From the NCBI RefSeq assembly GCF_051200825.1, contig NZ_CP195158.1, positions 3,286,001 through 3,350,000 on the forward strand: DNA of 64,000 bases. The letters are read 5' to 3'. The position numbers and the translations under genes were made by a program. Numbering within the stretch: position 1 is the stretch's first letter; the number at the start of each line of letters is the position of its first letter. Shown here piece by piece: positions 52,623 to 61,084 of this stretch. Under the pieces are notes generated by a model. It was not told the DNA's origin. It made no database searches and saw only the letters and a program-made list of their open reading frames with translations. This DNA comes from Formosa sp030427735 (GTDB lineage Bacteria > Bacteroidota > Bacteroidia > Flavobacteriales > Flavobacteriaceae).

Positions 52623-53549
52623 CTAAACGCTCACATTTAAATTTTTATAATCTGGTAAGGTTGGGCGTGTTTTTAAAGCTTGCTCTATAGTTTGAAGCAC
52701 GTGTTTACGCTCTTCGCCTGCTAACGGCAAACGTGGGGCGCGCACATTTTCTGTACCTATGCCTGTAGCGACTTCTGCCAATTTAATGTTTTGCACTAAT
52801 TTAGGGCTGATATCTAACTCTAATAACGGCATAAACCAACGGTAAATGTCTAAAGCTTCTTGAATGCGTCCTGCTTTTTGAAGTTCGTAAATGGCCACTG
52901 TTTCGGCAGGGAATGCACATACTAAACCAGCTACCCAACCATCGGCTCCTAAAAGCAAACTTTCTAATGCTAGGGTATCTACGCCTGTCATAATTTTTAA
53001 GCGATCGCCAAAACGATTTTTAATTCGGATAATGTTTGTAGTATCGCGAGTAGACTCTTTTACAGCTTCTATATTTTTACAGGCTAACATCTCCTCGAAC
53101 ATGTCTAGTGTAACTTCTATTTTATAGTCTACCGGATTATTATACACCATAATTGGCAAAGACGTATTATTGGCTACAGTTTTAAAATACTGTACAGTTT
53201 CTGTATCGCAGGCTTTATAGCGCATTGGAGGCAACATCATTAAACCAGACGCTCCATCTTCTTCGGCTTTTTGGGCTGCTAATATAGCGCCTTTTGTACT
53301 TTGCTCTGCCACATTAATAAACACAGGCACTTGCCCTTTAACTATATCTACAGTAGTTTTTGTTAATGCTCTCTTTTCTTCATCAATCAATGTACTTGCC
53401 TCTCCTAAAGTACCTCCTAAAACAATACCATGAACTCCAGCATCTAACTGAGCTTTGATGTTTGTTTCGAACATCTTAAAATCTAGTTCGTCTTTTTCTG
53501 TAAATTTTGTTGTAACTGCTGGCATGATGCCTTTCCATTGAATACTCAT
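52623..53549 (-). CDS. DHDPS-family lyase, probable 1-pyrroline-4-hydroxy-2-carboxylate deaminase
   Basis: 308 residues with the DapA/NanA TIM-barrel. The Schiff-base lysine is K164 in EAVKESTRD, the catalytic tyrosine Y136 in IMVYNNPVDY, and the GGTLGEASTL loop (45-54) binds the substrate carboxylate. In the hydroxyproline route this family converts pyrroline-4-hydroxy-2-carboxylate to 2-oxoglutarate semialdehyde, which the adjacent aldehyde dehydrogenase would oxidise. True dihydrodipicolinate synthase is less likely given the context. It is a separate transcription unit divergent from the AraC gene, with GATACT repeats between. Confidence 0.88.
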   Translation of the reverse strand: MSIQWKGIMPAVTTKFTEKDELDFKMFETNIKAQLDAGVHGIVLGGTLGEASTLIDEEKRALTKTTVDIVKGQVPVFINVAEQSTKGAILAAQKAEEDGASGLMMLPPMRYKACDTETVQYFKTVANNTSLPIMVYNNPVDYKIEVTLDMFEEMLACKNIEAVKESTRDTTNIIRIKNRFGDRLKIMTGVDTLALESLLLGADGWVAGLVCAFPAETVAIYELQKAGRIQEALDIYRWFMPLLELDISPKLVQNIKLAEVATGIGTENVRAPRLPLAGEERKHVLQTIEQALKTRPTLPDYKNLNVSV

Positions 53550-53558
53550 ACTTATTTT

Positions 53559-53627
53559 TTTTTGATACTGTAAAAGTAATTTATAAATCTAGGTGATTTT
53601 CATTGGTTTTTATCCATTTTTGATACT
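53559..53627. promoter_or_regulatory. Two direct repeats TTTTTGATACT between lyase and AraC genes
   Basis: Identical 11-mers at 53559-53569 and 53617-53627, spaced 58 bp, in the 143-bp divergent region. They are candidate sites for the adjacent AraC protein, whose family binds direct repeats. The first copy lies close to the lyase ATG. Confidence 0.4.
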
Positions 53628-53692
53628 ATATTGTCCTTCAAATAAAAAATTACGTTAAAATAGAATAGTATACGCGCAAAATTAAACACTTT

Positions 53693-54535
53693 ATGAAAGT
53701 TTTACCTTTTAAAATACCCAAACCTGAACAAGATAGTTTAGTGTTTCAAGAAGATTTAGATTTAGTGTTTTACGACAAGCTTCACCAACATGAAGAGATA
53801 CAATTAAGCGTGATCGTTTCTGGAGAAGGCTCTTTAATTGTTGGCGATACGGTAACACTGTACAAATCTGGCGACATTTTGGTTATTGGCAGTAATTTAC
53901 CACATGTTTTTAAAAGCGATGCCATTTCCGAAACTCCTTCGCACATGCTTACGTTATTTTTTACCAAAACCTCGTTCGGATCTCATTTTTTTGAACTGGA
54001 AGAACTTAGCGAACTTAACGATTTTTTTAACCGTGCTGCCCATGGTTTTAAAGTTACCTCTAACAACGAGACCATTTACAAATCGTTTTTAAAATTAAAT
54101 TCGGCGACTAAGTTAGAGCGTTTCATCAGTTTATTAGATATCCTTAAAATTATTTCGCAAAGCAGCTACACTAGTTTATCCTCTTTTATTTACGAAAAAA
54201 AATATACCGACAACGAGGGAAAACGCATGCGTGATGTTTTTGAGTATACCATGACGCATTTTGAACAAGATATTACTTTAGAAACCATTTCGGAAGTATC
54301 GGCAATGACCAAAAATGCGTTTTGTAAGTATTTTAAAAAACGAACCAACAAAACCTACTTTCAGTTTTTAAACGAACTTCGCATAGAACACGCCTGCAAA
54401 CTGATTAAAAAGGAGAATGACTTATCGATTTCGGATATTGCTTACGCTTCTGGCTTTAAAAACATCTCTAACTTTAACAGGCAATTTAAAACGGTAAAAG
54501 GGTTAAGCCCGAGCATGTTTAAAAAATCATCTTAA
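53693..54535 (+). CDS. AraC family transcriptional regulator of the hydroxyproline cluster
   Basis: 280 residues. An N-terminal cupin-type sensing domain (about 20-110, with HQHEEIQLSVIVSGEGSLIV and SGDILVIGSNLPHVF) is followed by a linker helix region and a C-terminal double helix-turn-helix (about 185-280) with TLETISEVSAMTKNAFCKYF and LSISDIAYASGFKNISNFNR, the AraC signature. It is probably cytoplasmic and activates the divergent lyase gene and perhaps the operon beyond, with hydroxyproline or an intermediate as inducer. That role is inferred from position only. Confidence 0.9.
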   Translation: MKVLPFKIPKPEQDSLVFQEDLDLVFYDKLHQHEEIQLSVIVSGEGSLIVGDTVTLYKSGDILVIGSNLPHVFKSDAISETPSHMLTLFFTKTSFGSHFFELEELSELNDFFNRAAHGFKVTSNNETIYKSFLKLNSATKLERFISLLDILKIISQSSYTSLSSFIYEKKYTDNEGKRMRDVFEYTMTHFEQDITLETISEVSAMTKNAFCKYFKKRTNKTYFQFLNELRIEHACKLIKKENDLSISDIAYASGFKNISNFNRQFKTVKGLSPSMFKKSS

Positions 54536-54563
54536 CAGACGCGCTGAATTCCAACCCTTATAT

Positions 54564-55382
54564 TTATTTCGAAAACTCTGGCACAGCCACGTAAATATAA
54601 TCGCCATGTATGCCCGTAAAGTATGCGCTATAGGCTTTATTTATTTGGTTACGCTCTGCAACATTAGGCCATGCTTTTTCTGTTAATGCGATATTGGTTT
54701 TAAGCATTTGTTCTAAATCGTGATAGGAACGCACATAAAATGCCTCGACAAATTCCGATTTATCGGATCCCCAAGCATGTACATTCGCATAATAGCCTTT
54801 TATATATTCGTTTTTATTAAACACATTTTCCAGATACAACTTTTGTAATTTTTGAAAATCTGCATCTAAACCATTTCCTGTTTTTGAAAAATGACTTCGC
54901 CTAATGTACATTAACATTTCATGATCTACTGTAGCGTATTCGTTTGTAGGCTTAATTTGCGGTAAGGTAAGATAAATTTCATCGGAATGGTAAACTTGGT
55001 AATACGATGCCAATTGCTTTAAAAATGCCTCTCGTTTGGTTTGATCTGGCCAAGCTTCTTGCTCTAATTCGGTGTTTCGGTTAATGGCATTGTTTATATC
55101 TTCCCAAGAATTAAAGGTTTGCACTAAAAGCAATTCGCTACTATCGTTAGAAAACCGATGTAAATAGTAAGTAGACGATCTTAAAAATTCGTTTTTACTG
55201 GTAACCTTATCAAAGTATTCCTGTTCGCCGCGTTTCCAATCGTTCAAATTTAAATTATCAAAATCTAAATCCCAATGATAATGTGTTACCGTTACAAACT
55301 TCGGAACACCTTCTTTGGCACGTTGCCCGTAAGCAAACACACTACAACATAATATAAACAACACAATTTTTACACACCTCAT
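54564..55382 (-). CDS. Secreted hypothetical protein with two internal repeats
   Basis: 272 residues with a signal peptide (1-19, ending FAYG-QR), so periplasmic or exported. The body appears duplicated. LLLVQTFNSWEDINNAI...EQEAWP...YYQVYHSDEIYLTLP in the first half corresponds to FVEAFYVRSYHDLEQML...TEKAWP...YSAYFTGIHGDYIYVAVP in the second. Each unit has the alpha/beta pattern of a dimeric ferredoxin-like (ABM-type) domain, which in many proteins binds heme or small molecules; the fold is inferred and the function unknown. It is convergent with the AraC gene and lies next to the MmcQ gene cluster with a 159-bp gap. Confidence 0.72.
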   Translation of the reverse strand: MRCVKIVLFILCCSVFAYGQRAKEGVPKFVTVTHYHWDLDFDNLNLNDWKRGEQEYFDKVTSKNEFLRSSTYYLHRFSNDSSELLLVQTFNSWEDINNAINRNTELEQEAWPDQTKREAFLKQLASYYQVYHSDEIYLTLPQIKPTNEYATVDHEMLMYIRRSHFSKTGNGLDADFQKLQKLYLENVFNKNEYIKGYYANVHAWGSDKSEFVEAFYVRSYHDLEQMLKTNIALTEKAWPNVAERNQINKAYSAYFTGIHGDYIYVAVPEFSK

Positions 55383-55541
55383 AACTCTAGAATTAAAATG
55401 AATACATGACGATTTTCAATTTAAAATGAACCTTATCAATTTTAAACTGTATTAATTCTAGTTCTTGTAGGGAAGACTATTTACGTTCTAAATTAGATAA
55501 AAAAAACCAAACACCTACACTGATTAACAAATAGTTATCAA

Positions 55542-55907
55542 TTATTTTAATGTGTCCCGAAGTTTTTTAGGAAGCCCTTGAACTACCAAATGGTAAGAAT
55601 CGTCTATTAATTTTAGTATTAAAGACAGTTCTGTATCGCCCTGATTTAACTGAACCGTATTCCAATGTTTTTTACTCATGTGGTATCCCGGAGTTATACT
55701 GTTGTAACGCGCTCTTAAATTTTCGGCTTCGATGGGATCGCATTTTAAATTAATTGCAGGATGGCCTTCTTCCCACCCTTTTAGCGAGGTTAACAAAAAC
55801 ATTTTGCCTAAAACTTTTAGCACCAAAGTATCGTTATCGAACGGAGATGCCTCTGTAACTCCAGGCTTTTTTAAACAATATTCGTAAAGCTGTTCTATGT
55901 TAATCAT
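55542..55907 (-). CDS. MmcQ/YjbR family protein
   Basis: 121 residues, full length for the family. The N-terminal IEQLYEYCLKKPGVTEASPFDNDTLVLKVLGKMF and the C-terminal MSKKHWNTVQLNQGD and DDSYHLVVQGLPKKLR match the MmcQ/YjbR cyclic-fold proteins, often called DNA-binding by structural analogy, although DNA binding is not proven. It is cytoplasmic and the last gene of a seven-gene minus-strand run, 13 nt after the DUF4260 gene. Confidence 0.9.
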   Translation of the reverse strand: MINIEQLYEYCLKKPGVTEASPFDNDTLVLKVLGKMFLLTSLKGWEEGHPAINLKCDPIEAENLRARYNSITPGYHMSKKHWNTVQLNQGDTELSLILKLIDDSYHLVVQGLPKKLRDTLK

Positions 55908-55920
55908 GATACTAAATTAA

Positions 55921-56301
55921 TTATCGTTTATGTTCAGATTGACGTTTGGAAGGCTTACCAATGTATCCCAAATGTGTGTGATGAAAACTGTCGTTATATT
56001 TTAAGCCATAGCCCAATAATCTATCGAATGCGGCATGCCCCAACATGATTACCCCAACAAGCTGAAAAAACTCTATTGCCATTAAAGTCCCCAAAATATA
56101 GAACACTACCGCTACGCCTTTATGATGTAGTATATTATAGCAAAAAGCGCCAATTTTAGTATTAAAAGCATACCCTACAAAACCCACATCGGGTGTTAAA
56201 AACAATACCAAAAACCACCACCAAGCAAACGATAATTGCGAGAATAAAAACACAGAAAGCAACAAGATCCCACAATCTTCTAATTTTAAAATTGTTTTCA
56301 T
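55921..56301 (-). CDS. DUF4260 family membrane protein
   Basis: 126 residues with about four hydrophobic segments. The family start KLEDCGILLLSVFLFSQLSF, the central LTPDVGFVGYAFN and the late motif LGHAAFDRLLGYGLKY match DUF4260. Inner membrane, function unknown. Its ATG overlaps the stop of the DUF4230 gene by one base, so the two are translationally coupled. Confidence 0.88.
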   Translation of the reverse strand: MKTILKLEDCGILLLSVFLFSQLSFAWWWFLVLFLTPDVGFVGYAFNTKIGAFCYNILHHKGVAVVFYILGTLMAIEFFQLVGVIMLGHAAFDRLLGYGLKYNDSFHHTHLGYIGKPSKRQSEHKR

Positions 56302-56915
56302 TATGATTTTAAGTTTTCGATTGTTTCGTCTTCTATTTTTAAAGCAGAATAATCTAGCGTCCAGTCTATGGTTTCAACAATTTTCTCTATCATTAAAATG
56401 GCTTGCAGTGCTTCTTTTTTGGCTGTAAGCATTAATCTGCTTTCAGGAATTTTATCTAAAATATGTTGCTTTGCTTCTTTATTTAGCACGGTTAAATCGT
56501 CTGAAGCAAATTTATTAAACAAACCATTTTTAATATCGTAGTATCTTAAATCGGGTTCTATAGACAAAACTTCCGGCTGTGGTAAATGTTCTACAATAAT
56601 TTGCTTTGTTTCGGTATTGGCCTTTAGTTTCACTCGTGTCAAATCGTAACCAATATGTACTTTGGCATTAATAACAATAAGCGCTTTGCGTTTGCTTGAA
56701 AATAAGCCTAAAAAATGTTCTTTAATATTTTCGTGGTGGTAAATTTCTGCAAACTCGCCTTCTACCGTAATTAATTTACAAACACTTTTTATTTTCTCTA
56801 AAAGTACGGTCGATTGCTTTTGGGTTAAATCTTTTTGCTCTTTCTTTTTATAAAAGGTAAACCCCCAATAGGTTACTAAAACCCCAAGCAGTACCATTAA
56901 TACATTTTCAAACAT
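56301..56915 (-). CDS. DUF4230 family protein
   Basis: 204 residues. One N-terminal membrane anchor (about 4-20) precedes a DUF4230 body with ICKLITVEGEFAEIYH-like start (residues about 47-65) and repeated alpha/beta elements. The family is conserved in Bacteroidota without known function; the anchor predicts an extracytoplasmic or membrane-bound domain. It begins 11 nt after the cyclase gene and overlaps the DUF4260 gene by one base. Confidence 0.86.
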   Translation of the reverse strand: MFENVLMVLLGVLVTYWGFTFYKKKEQKDLTQKQSTVLLEKIKSVCKLITVEGEFAEIYHHENIKEHFLGLFSSKRKALIVINAKVHIGYDLTRVKLKANTETKQIIVEHLPQPEVLSIEPDLRYYDIKNGLFNKFASDDLTVLNKEAKQHILDKIPESRLMLTAKKEALQAILMIEKIVETIDWTLDYSALKIEDETIENLKS

Positions 56916-56926
56916 TGCTTTAAAAA

Positions 56927-57679
56927 TTAATCGGTAATCAATTCATATAAAATAGGCTTACTAGGTACAGCATCGTTTTCGAAAGGTGCTATTTGCAGAT
57001 TTAAAAAATACGTCCCGTCTTTTACTGCATTCGGCACATAAATAAATTCGGTAATACTGGCATTTAAACGCAACTTCCCTTTCGTGTTCCAAAAGGCATT
57101 ATGCGCCAAAAGTTCGCCATTATCTTTTTCTTTGTCTACACTAGGTAAATCTATAAGTAAATGTTCCACCCCTTTTTCTCGTAAATAAACTGCGGCCTCT
57201 TCTAACAAATATGGTGGATTGGTGTGCGAATACTGCTTGCTTAATTTTTCGGTGGTATTGGGGATGGTACGAATAACAACAGCCTGACGTTTTTTGTTTC
57301 CTAAGGCAAACTGAATTTGTTTTTTTGAAATCACAAAATCATCGTTTAATGTTTCCATTGCTACTGTTATAACTTCGGCCAGAAAAAAAAACTGTTTTAA
57401 ATTTTGGTTGATTGAATAAAAGGCTTCCGTAATATGGCCAGCACACTCGGTATGTGTACCGTGGGCATGCGGATTAAACATGATATTATTAAAATTGACG
57501 CTAGCGCCTTCCGACACTTTTGCTACCCAACCATCTTCTTCTACCGGTTCTATTTTAGGTTCGTCTAAATACCAAGCATTTACATTACTTTTTGACGCCC
57601 GCAACGGGATAGAAATATCTAAAGGTTTGGTTAAATCGATTTGATATTTTTTAGAATTGGTTTGAATGGTTGCAATCAT
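56927..57679 (-). CDS. Cyclase family protein (kynurenine formamidase-like)
   Basis: 250 residues. The metal-binding signature HAHGTHTECAGH (71-82) supplies H73, H76, E78 and H82, a variant of the usual HxGTHxD in which a glutamate replaces the aspartate. The N-terminal DLTKPLDISIPL and the C-terminal beta strands fit the cyclase/KynB fold. Family members hydrolyse amides or lactones; no tryptophan pathway genes are nearby, so the substrate is open. It starts 13 nt after hemW and is cytoplasmic. Confidence 0.85.
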   Translation of the reverse strand: MIATIQTNSKKYQIDLTKPLDISIPLRASKSNVNAWYLDEPKIEPVEEDGWVAKVSEGASVNFNNIMFNPHAHGTHTECAGHITEAFYSINQNLKQFFFLAEVITVAMETLNDDFVISKKQIQFALGNKKRQAVVIRTIPNTTEKLSKQYSHTNPPYLLEEAAVYLREKGVEHLLIDLPSVDKEKDNGELLAHNAFWNTKGKLRLNASITEFIYVPNAVKDGTYFLNLQIAPFENDAVPSKPILYELITD

Positions 57680-57691
57680 AATATTTCGAAT

Positions 57692-58816
57692 TTAAATCTT
57701 GAAGAGATGCGAAGCAATGCCATCGCTCAAGAATTTTCCTTTTGGGGTAACTTTAAGTTTATCATCTTCAATATACAATAATTCTTCCTTAAAATATTTA
57801 TCTGCCTGCTCTAAAATGTAAGATTTATAAACCGGACTAAAATTCGTTTCTAAAACATTGAGGTCTACTCCCCAAATGGTTCTTAACCCCGTCATAACAT
57901 ATTCGTTATATGTATCTGTTTCGCTAAGTATTTCCTCGGTTTTGGGCAAAATATTATCTTGAATTGCTTTTATATATTTTGTATTATTAGAGACATTCCA
58001 ACTCCGCGACACCCCGTTGTAAGAATGTGCCGAAGGACCAATACCTATATACGTTTTGCCTTGCCAATAGGCTGAATTATTTTGACTGAAATAGCCTTCT
58101 TTTCCAAAATTAGACAATTCGTAATGTATAAAACCAGCAGCTGTTAACTGCTCTATTAACATAAAAAACTGCTCTTGCGCTTTGGCTTCATCTATATTAG
58201 CAATTTTGCCCTTTTCTATTAAACTTTCTAAAGCGGTTTTAGGTTCTACTGTTAGGGCGTAACAAGAAATATGCGGAATGTTATAGTCGAGCACCCGCTG
58301 GATATTATTTAACCATTGCACGTTCGAGGCGCCCGGAATACCATAAATTAAATCTACCGAAATATTATCGAAATATTTGGCAGCTTCCTGTAAACATGCT
58401 TGGGCCTGCTGCGCGTTATGGGCACGATTCATCAATTTTAAATCGGCTTCATAAAAGGATTGTACGCCAATGCTTAAGCGATTGATTTTACTATTGGAAA
58501 GTGCTATAAGTTTTTCGTTAGACAAATCATCTGGATTGGCTTCTAAAGTAATCTCGGGTTGCGATACCACCCGATAATGTTTATAAACCGAATCTATAAT
58601 ATCATTAATTTCTTCCGTTGATAAAACACTTGGTGTTCCTCCACCAAAATAAATAGTGTTTACGGTTTGATTTAGCAGTTCATTTTTTCTGATTTCTAAT
58701 TCCGATTTTAAGGCTGCAATAAGTTCGTCTTTCTTTTTTAAATTGGTAGAAAAATGAAAATCACAATAAAAGCATGCTTGCTTACAAAACGGAATATGAA
58801 TATAAATACCAGACAT
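57692..58816 (-). CDS. hemW: Radical SAM family heme chaperone
   Basis: 374 residues. The radical SAM cluster cysteines C11, C15 and C18 (FCKQACFYCDF) match HemW/HemN. TIYFGGGTPSVLS, the TIM-barrel core with LEANPDDLS and SIGVQSF, and the C-terminal HemN domain follow. HemW proteins load heme into respiratory enzymes, while coproporphyrinogen dehydrogenase (HemN) is the closest alternative; the short N-terminus and single CxxxCxxC favour HemW. It sits 45 nt after ruvC and 13 nt before the cyclase gene. Confidence 0.92.
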   Translation of the reverse strand: MSGIYIHIPFCKQACFYCDFHFSTNLKKKDELIAALKSELEIRKNELLNQTVNTIYFGGGTPSVLSTEEINDIIDSVYKHYRVVSQPEITLEANPDDLSNEKLIALSNSKINRLSIGVQSFYEADLKLMNRAHNAQQAQACLQEAAKYFDNISVDLIYGIPGASNVQWLNNIQRVLDYNIPHISCYALTVEPKTALESLIEKGKIANIDEAKAQEQFFMLIEQLTAAGFIHYELSNFGKEGYFSQNNSAYWQGKTYIGIGPSAHSYNGVSRSWNVSNNTKYIKAIQDNILPKTEEILSETDTYNEYVMTGLRTIWGVDLNVLETNFSPVYKSYILEQADKYFKEELLYIEDDKLKVTPKGKFLSDGIASHLFKI

Positions 58817-58861
58817 GATATTGGTTTTATAAATGAAAGTTGAACGTTAGAAGTCTGTAAA

Positions 58862-59416
58862 TTACTTTTTAATACGCGCTTCGTTTTGCTTTACAAAACT
58901 AGCCCACCCAGAATAACTTTTTCCAACCTCTACACGGCCCTCGTTATAAAAATGACAGACTGCAGCCGCCAAACCATCGGTTGCATCGAGATTTTTTGGC
59001 AGACTTTTTAACTTTAAAACACTTTGTAGCATTTTTGCCACCTGCTCTTTACTGGCGTTACCATTGCCTGTTATGGCCATCTTTATTTTTTTTGGCGAAT
59101 ACTCTGTTATAGGGACTTCCCGCGATAAGCCTGCAGCCATGGCCACACCTTGAGCGCGCCCTAACTTTAACATACTCTGTACATTTTTCCCAAAAAAAGG
59201 AGCTTCGATAGCTATTTCATCTGGATGATGGGTTTCTATAAGCTCTATCGTTCTTTCAAAAATAAGCTTCAATTTTAGGTAATGGTCGTCGTATTTTTTT
59301 AAATCCAATTCATTCAACTGCAAAAAAGACATGGTTTTACCCACCACTTTAATCAACCCAAATCCCATAATTGTAGTTCCTGGATCAATTCCTAAAATAA
59401 TACGTTCCTTACTCAT
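58862..59416 (-). CDS. ruvC: Crossover junction endodeoxyribonuclease RuvC
   Basis: 184 residues, near the usual 170-190. It resolves Holliday junctions together with RuvAB. The four catalytic acids are visible: D in LGIDPGTTIMGFG, E in AIEAPFFGKN, and two D in NLDATDGLAAAVCHF. The basic PKKIKMAITGNGNASKEQVA supports DNA contact. Its ATG touches the end of the beta-barrel gene with no gap, so the two are in one transcript. ruvA and ruvB are not in the window. Confidence 0.96.
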   Translation of the reverse strand: MSKERIILGIDPGTTIMGFGLIKVVGKTMSFLQLNELDLKKYDDHYLKLKLIFERTIELIETHHPDEIAIEAPFFGKNVQSMLKLGRAQGVAMAAGLSREVPITEYSPKKIKMAITGNGNASKEQVAKMLQSVLKLKSLPKNLDATDGLAAAVCHFYNEGRVEVGKSYSGWASFVKQNEARIKK

Positions 59417-60085
59417 TTAATTACAAAAATAACAACCGCTCAAAGATAAGGAAACCCCAACGGTAAATGTAAAGATGCTACCATTAAAAGCACCTAAATG
59501 ATTTTCTGGCGGCGAATAATCTTCGGGATTAGAAAATCCATACACAAATGCCAAATCTGTAAAGACTGTGGTATTACGACTTAACTCGTAAGAGAGGTCT
59601 GTACCTAACATGACATTTAAATAATTCTGTTTATTGTCTTTAAGAGTTCCCAATGGTTTTGCTACGGTATATCCTGGTCCTCCATGCGCCATAAGCGTGA
59701 ATTCTTCTGGAAGAATGCCAAAAACATGTGAATAATCGTAAACTGCCTGCGCATTAATTCGTACATAATTAATTTTAAAATCGGGCACATCGTTGGCATT
59801 CGAAATACGATTATACCCTAAATCTAATTTTGCGCCCCAACGTTTGTTTAATAAATACTGTGCCCCTACATTAATGGTTGGCAAATTAAAGGCATGCCCT
59901 GCAATATCTGTGCTTAAATCTTGGTCTGGCTGTGCAAAACCATGCTCGAATGCATGATTGAAGCCAACGGCCAACTGAAATCTTAATTTATCTTCTTCCT
60001 GTTGCGAAAACCCATAAAGGCTACTAAAAAATATCATTACAACCAGAACTACTTTACAATTTTGTTTTTTAATTTTAGAAGACAT
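59417..60085 (-). CDS. Outer membrane beta-barrel protein
   Basis: 222 residues. An N-terminal extension carries a signal sequence (ending SLYGFS-QQ). Alternating strands (FQLAVGFNHAFEHGF, INVGAQYLLNKRWGAKLDLG, GPGYTVAKPLG, VFTDLAFVYGFS) and the terminal FTFTVGVSLSLSG are typical of an eight-stranded OmpA-like barrel in the outer membrane. Its role is unknown. It starts 27 nt from the divergent membrane-protein gene and abuts ruvC, so it heads the seven-gene run down to the MmcQ gene. Confidence 0.8.
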   Translation of the reverse strand: MSSKIKKQNCKVVLVVMIFFSSLYGFSQQEEDKLRFQLAVGFNHAFEHGFAQPDQDLSTDIAGHAFNLPTINVGAQYLLNKRWGAKLDLGYNRISNANDVPDFKINYVRINAQAVYDYSHVFGILPEEFTLMAHGGPGYTVAKPLGTLKDNKQNYLNVMLGTDLSYELSRNTTVFTDLAFVYGFSNPEDYSPPENHLGAFNGSIFTFTVGVSLSLSGCYFCN

Positions 60086-60112
60086 CTTATAATAAAAGGT
60101 TTAATTTGCAAC

Positions 60113-61084
60113 ATGCACGCTAAGGCACTTTCTTACAAATCTAATCAATTCTTAATTTTAACGGTTAAGATAAGTATTATTGCGTGTAGTTTTTATGTTA
60201 TTTATTCAAAAATGGATAAAAACTTGGGGGTACACCACTTACAGCACTCAGCGCTTTTCCAGATCGAAAATGGCAAAACCATAAATCTTTGGTTATTTAT
60301 TCTGCTTTGCTCCTTCATTAATTGGGGTTTAGAATTTTTGAAATGGCAACAATTGGTAAAACCTATTAAAACAATAACTTACGCTACTGCAGGAATGCAA
60401 ACCTTAGGCGCTCACGCTGCATCGTTATTTACACCCAATCGCATAGGTGATTATGGCGCTAAAGCTTTATATTTCCCAAAATCTCTAAGAACCAGAATAA
60501 TGACCCTAAATGCCATTGGTAATATATCGCTGATGCTGATTACATGTATTTTGGGTGGTTTCGGACTTTTAGCCCTCCTTAAAATGTATCCTTCTATCAG
60601 CCTGCTACATACAAACTATTCGATTGTATATGCTATTATAATTTGCATCTGTTTAGGAATTTATTCCATCTTAAAATACAAGGCTTCAGTATACCGGTAC
60701 TTTAAGAAATTAAAAGTTTTTATATCTTCAATTTCTAAGGCTACGCTAGTAACAACTATTGGTATTTCTCTGTTAAGATATGCTGTGTTTTCGTTTCAGT
60801 TTTACTTTATACTTATTTGTTTAAAAACCGAAATAAGTTATTTACAGGCCATGATGCTAATTTCCAGCATGTACCTTTTGGCCTCTGTAATACCAAGTTT
60901 ATTTATTTTTGATGTTGTTTTAAAAGGCGGTATTGCGGTGTATCTTTTTTCGATTTTAAACATACCCGAAAGTGTGGTTTTAAGCACTGTAACCTTAATG
61001 TGGTTCTGTAATACCGTATTACCAAGTGTTATAGGATACTATGCCATTTTAAAATTTAAGCCCATAACGTTTTTAAGTGAATGA
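60113..61084 (+). CDS. Lysylphosphatidylglycerol-synthase-type flippase-like membrane protein
   Basis: 323 residues from the ATG at 60113 (MHAKALSYKS). The longer frame from 60002 runs through the divergent gene. It has about eight membrane spans and the UPF0104/LPG_synthase_TM features such as WGLEFLKWQQLVKP and GAHAASLFTPNRIGDYGAKAL. This family holds the membrane part of MprF and flippases of glycan or lipid precursors. Its stop overlaps the next gene's ATG (61081-61084), so it is translationally coupled to the GT2 glycosyltransferase. Together they probably build and flip a glycolipid. Confidence 0.82.
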   Translation: MHAKALSYKSNQFLILTVKISIIACSFYVIYSKMDKNLGVHHLQHSALFQIENGKTINLWLFILLCSFINWGLEFLKWQQLVKPIKTITYATAGMQTLGAHAASLFTPNRIGDYGAKALYFPKSLRTRIMTLNAIGNISLMLITCILGGFGLLALLKMYPSISLLHTNYSIVYAIIICICLGIYSILKYKASVYRYFKKLKVFISSISKATLVTTIGISLLRYAVFSFQFYFILICLKTEISYLQAMMLISSMYLLASVIPSLFIFDVVLKGGIAVYLFSILNIPESVVLSTVTLMWFCNTVLPSVIGYYAILKFKPITFLSE

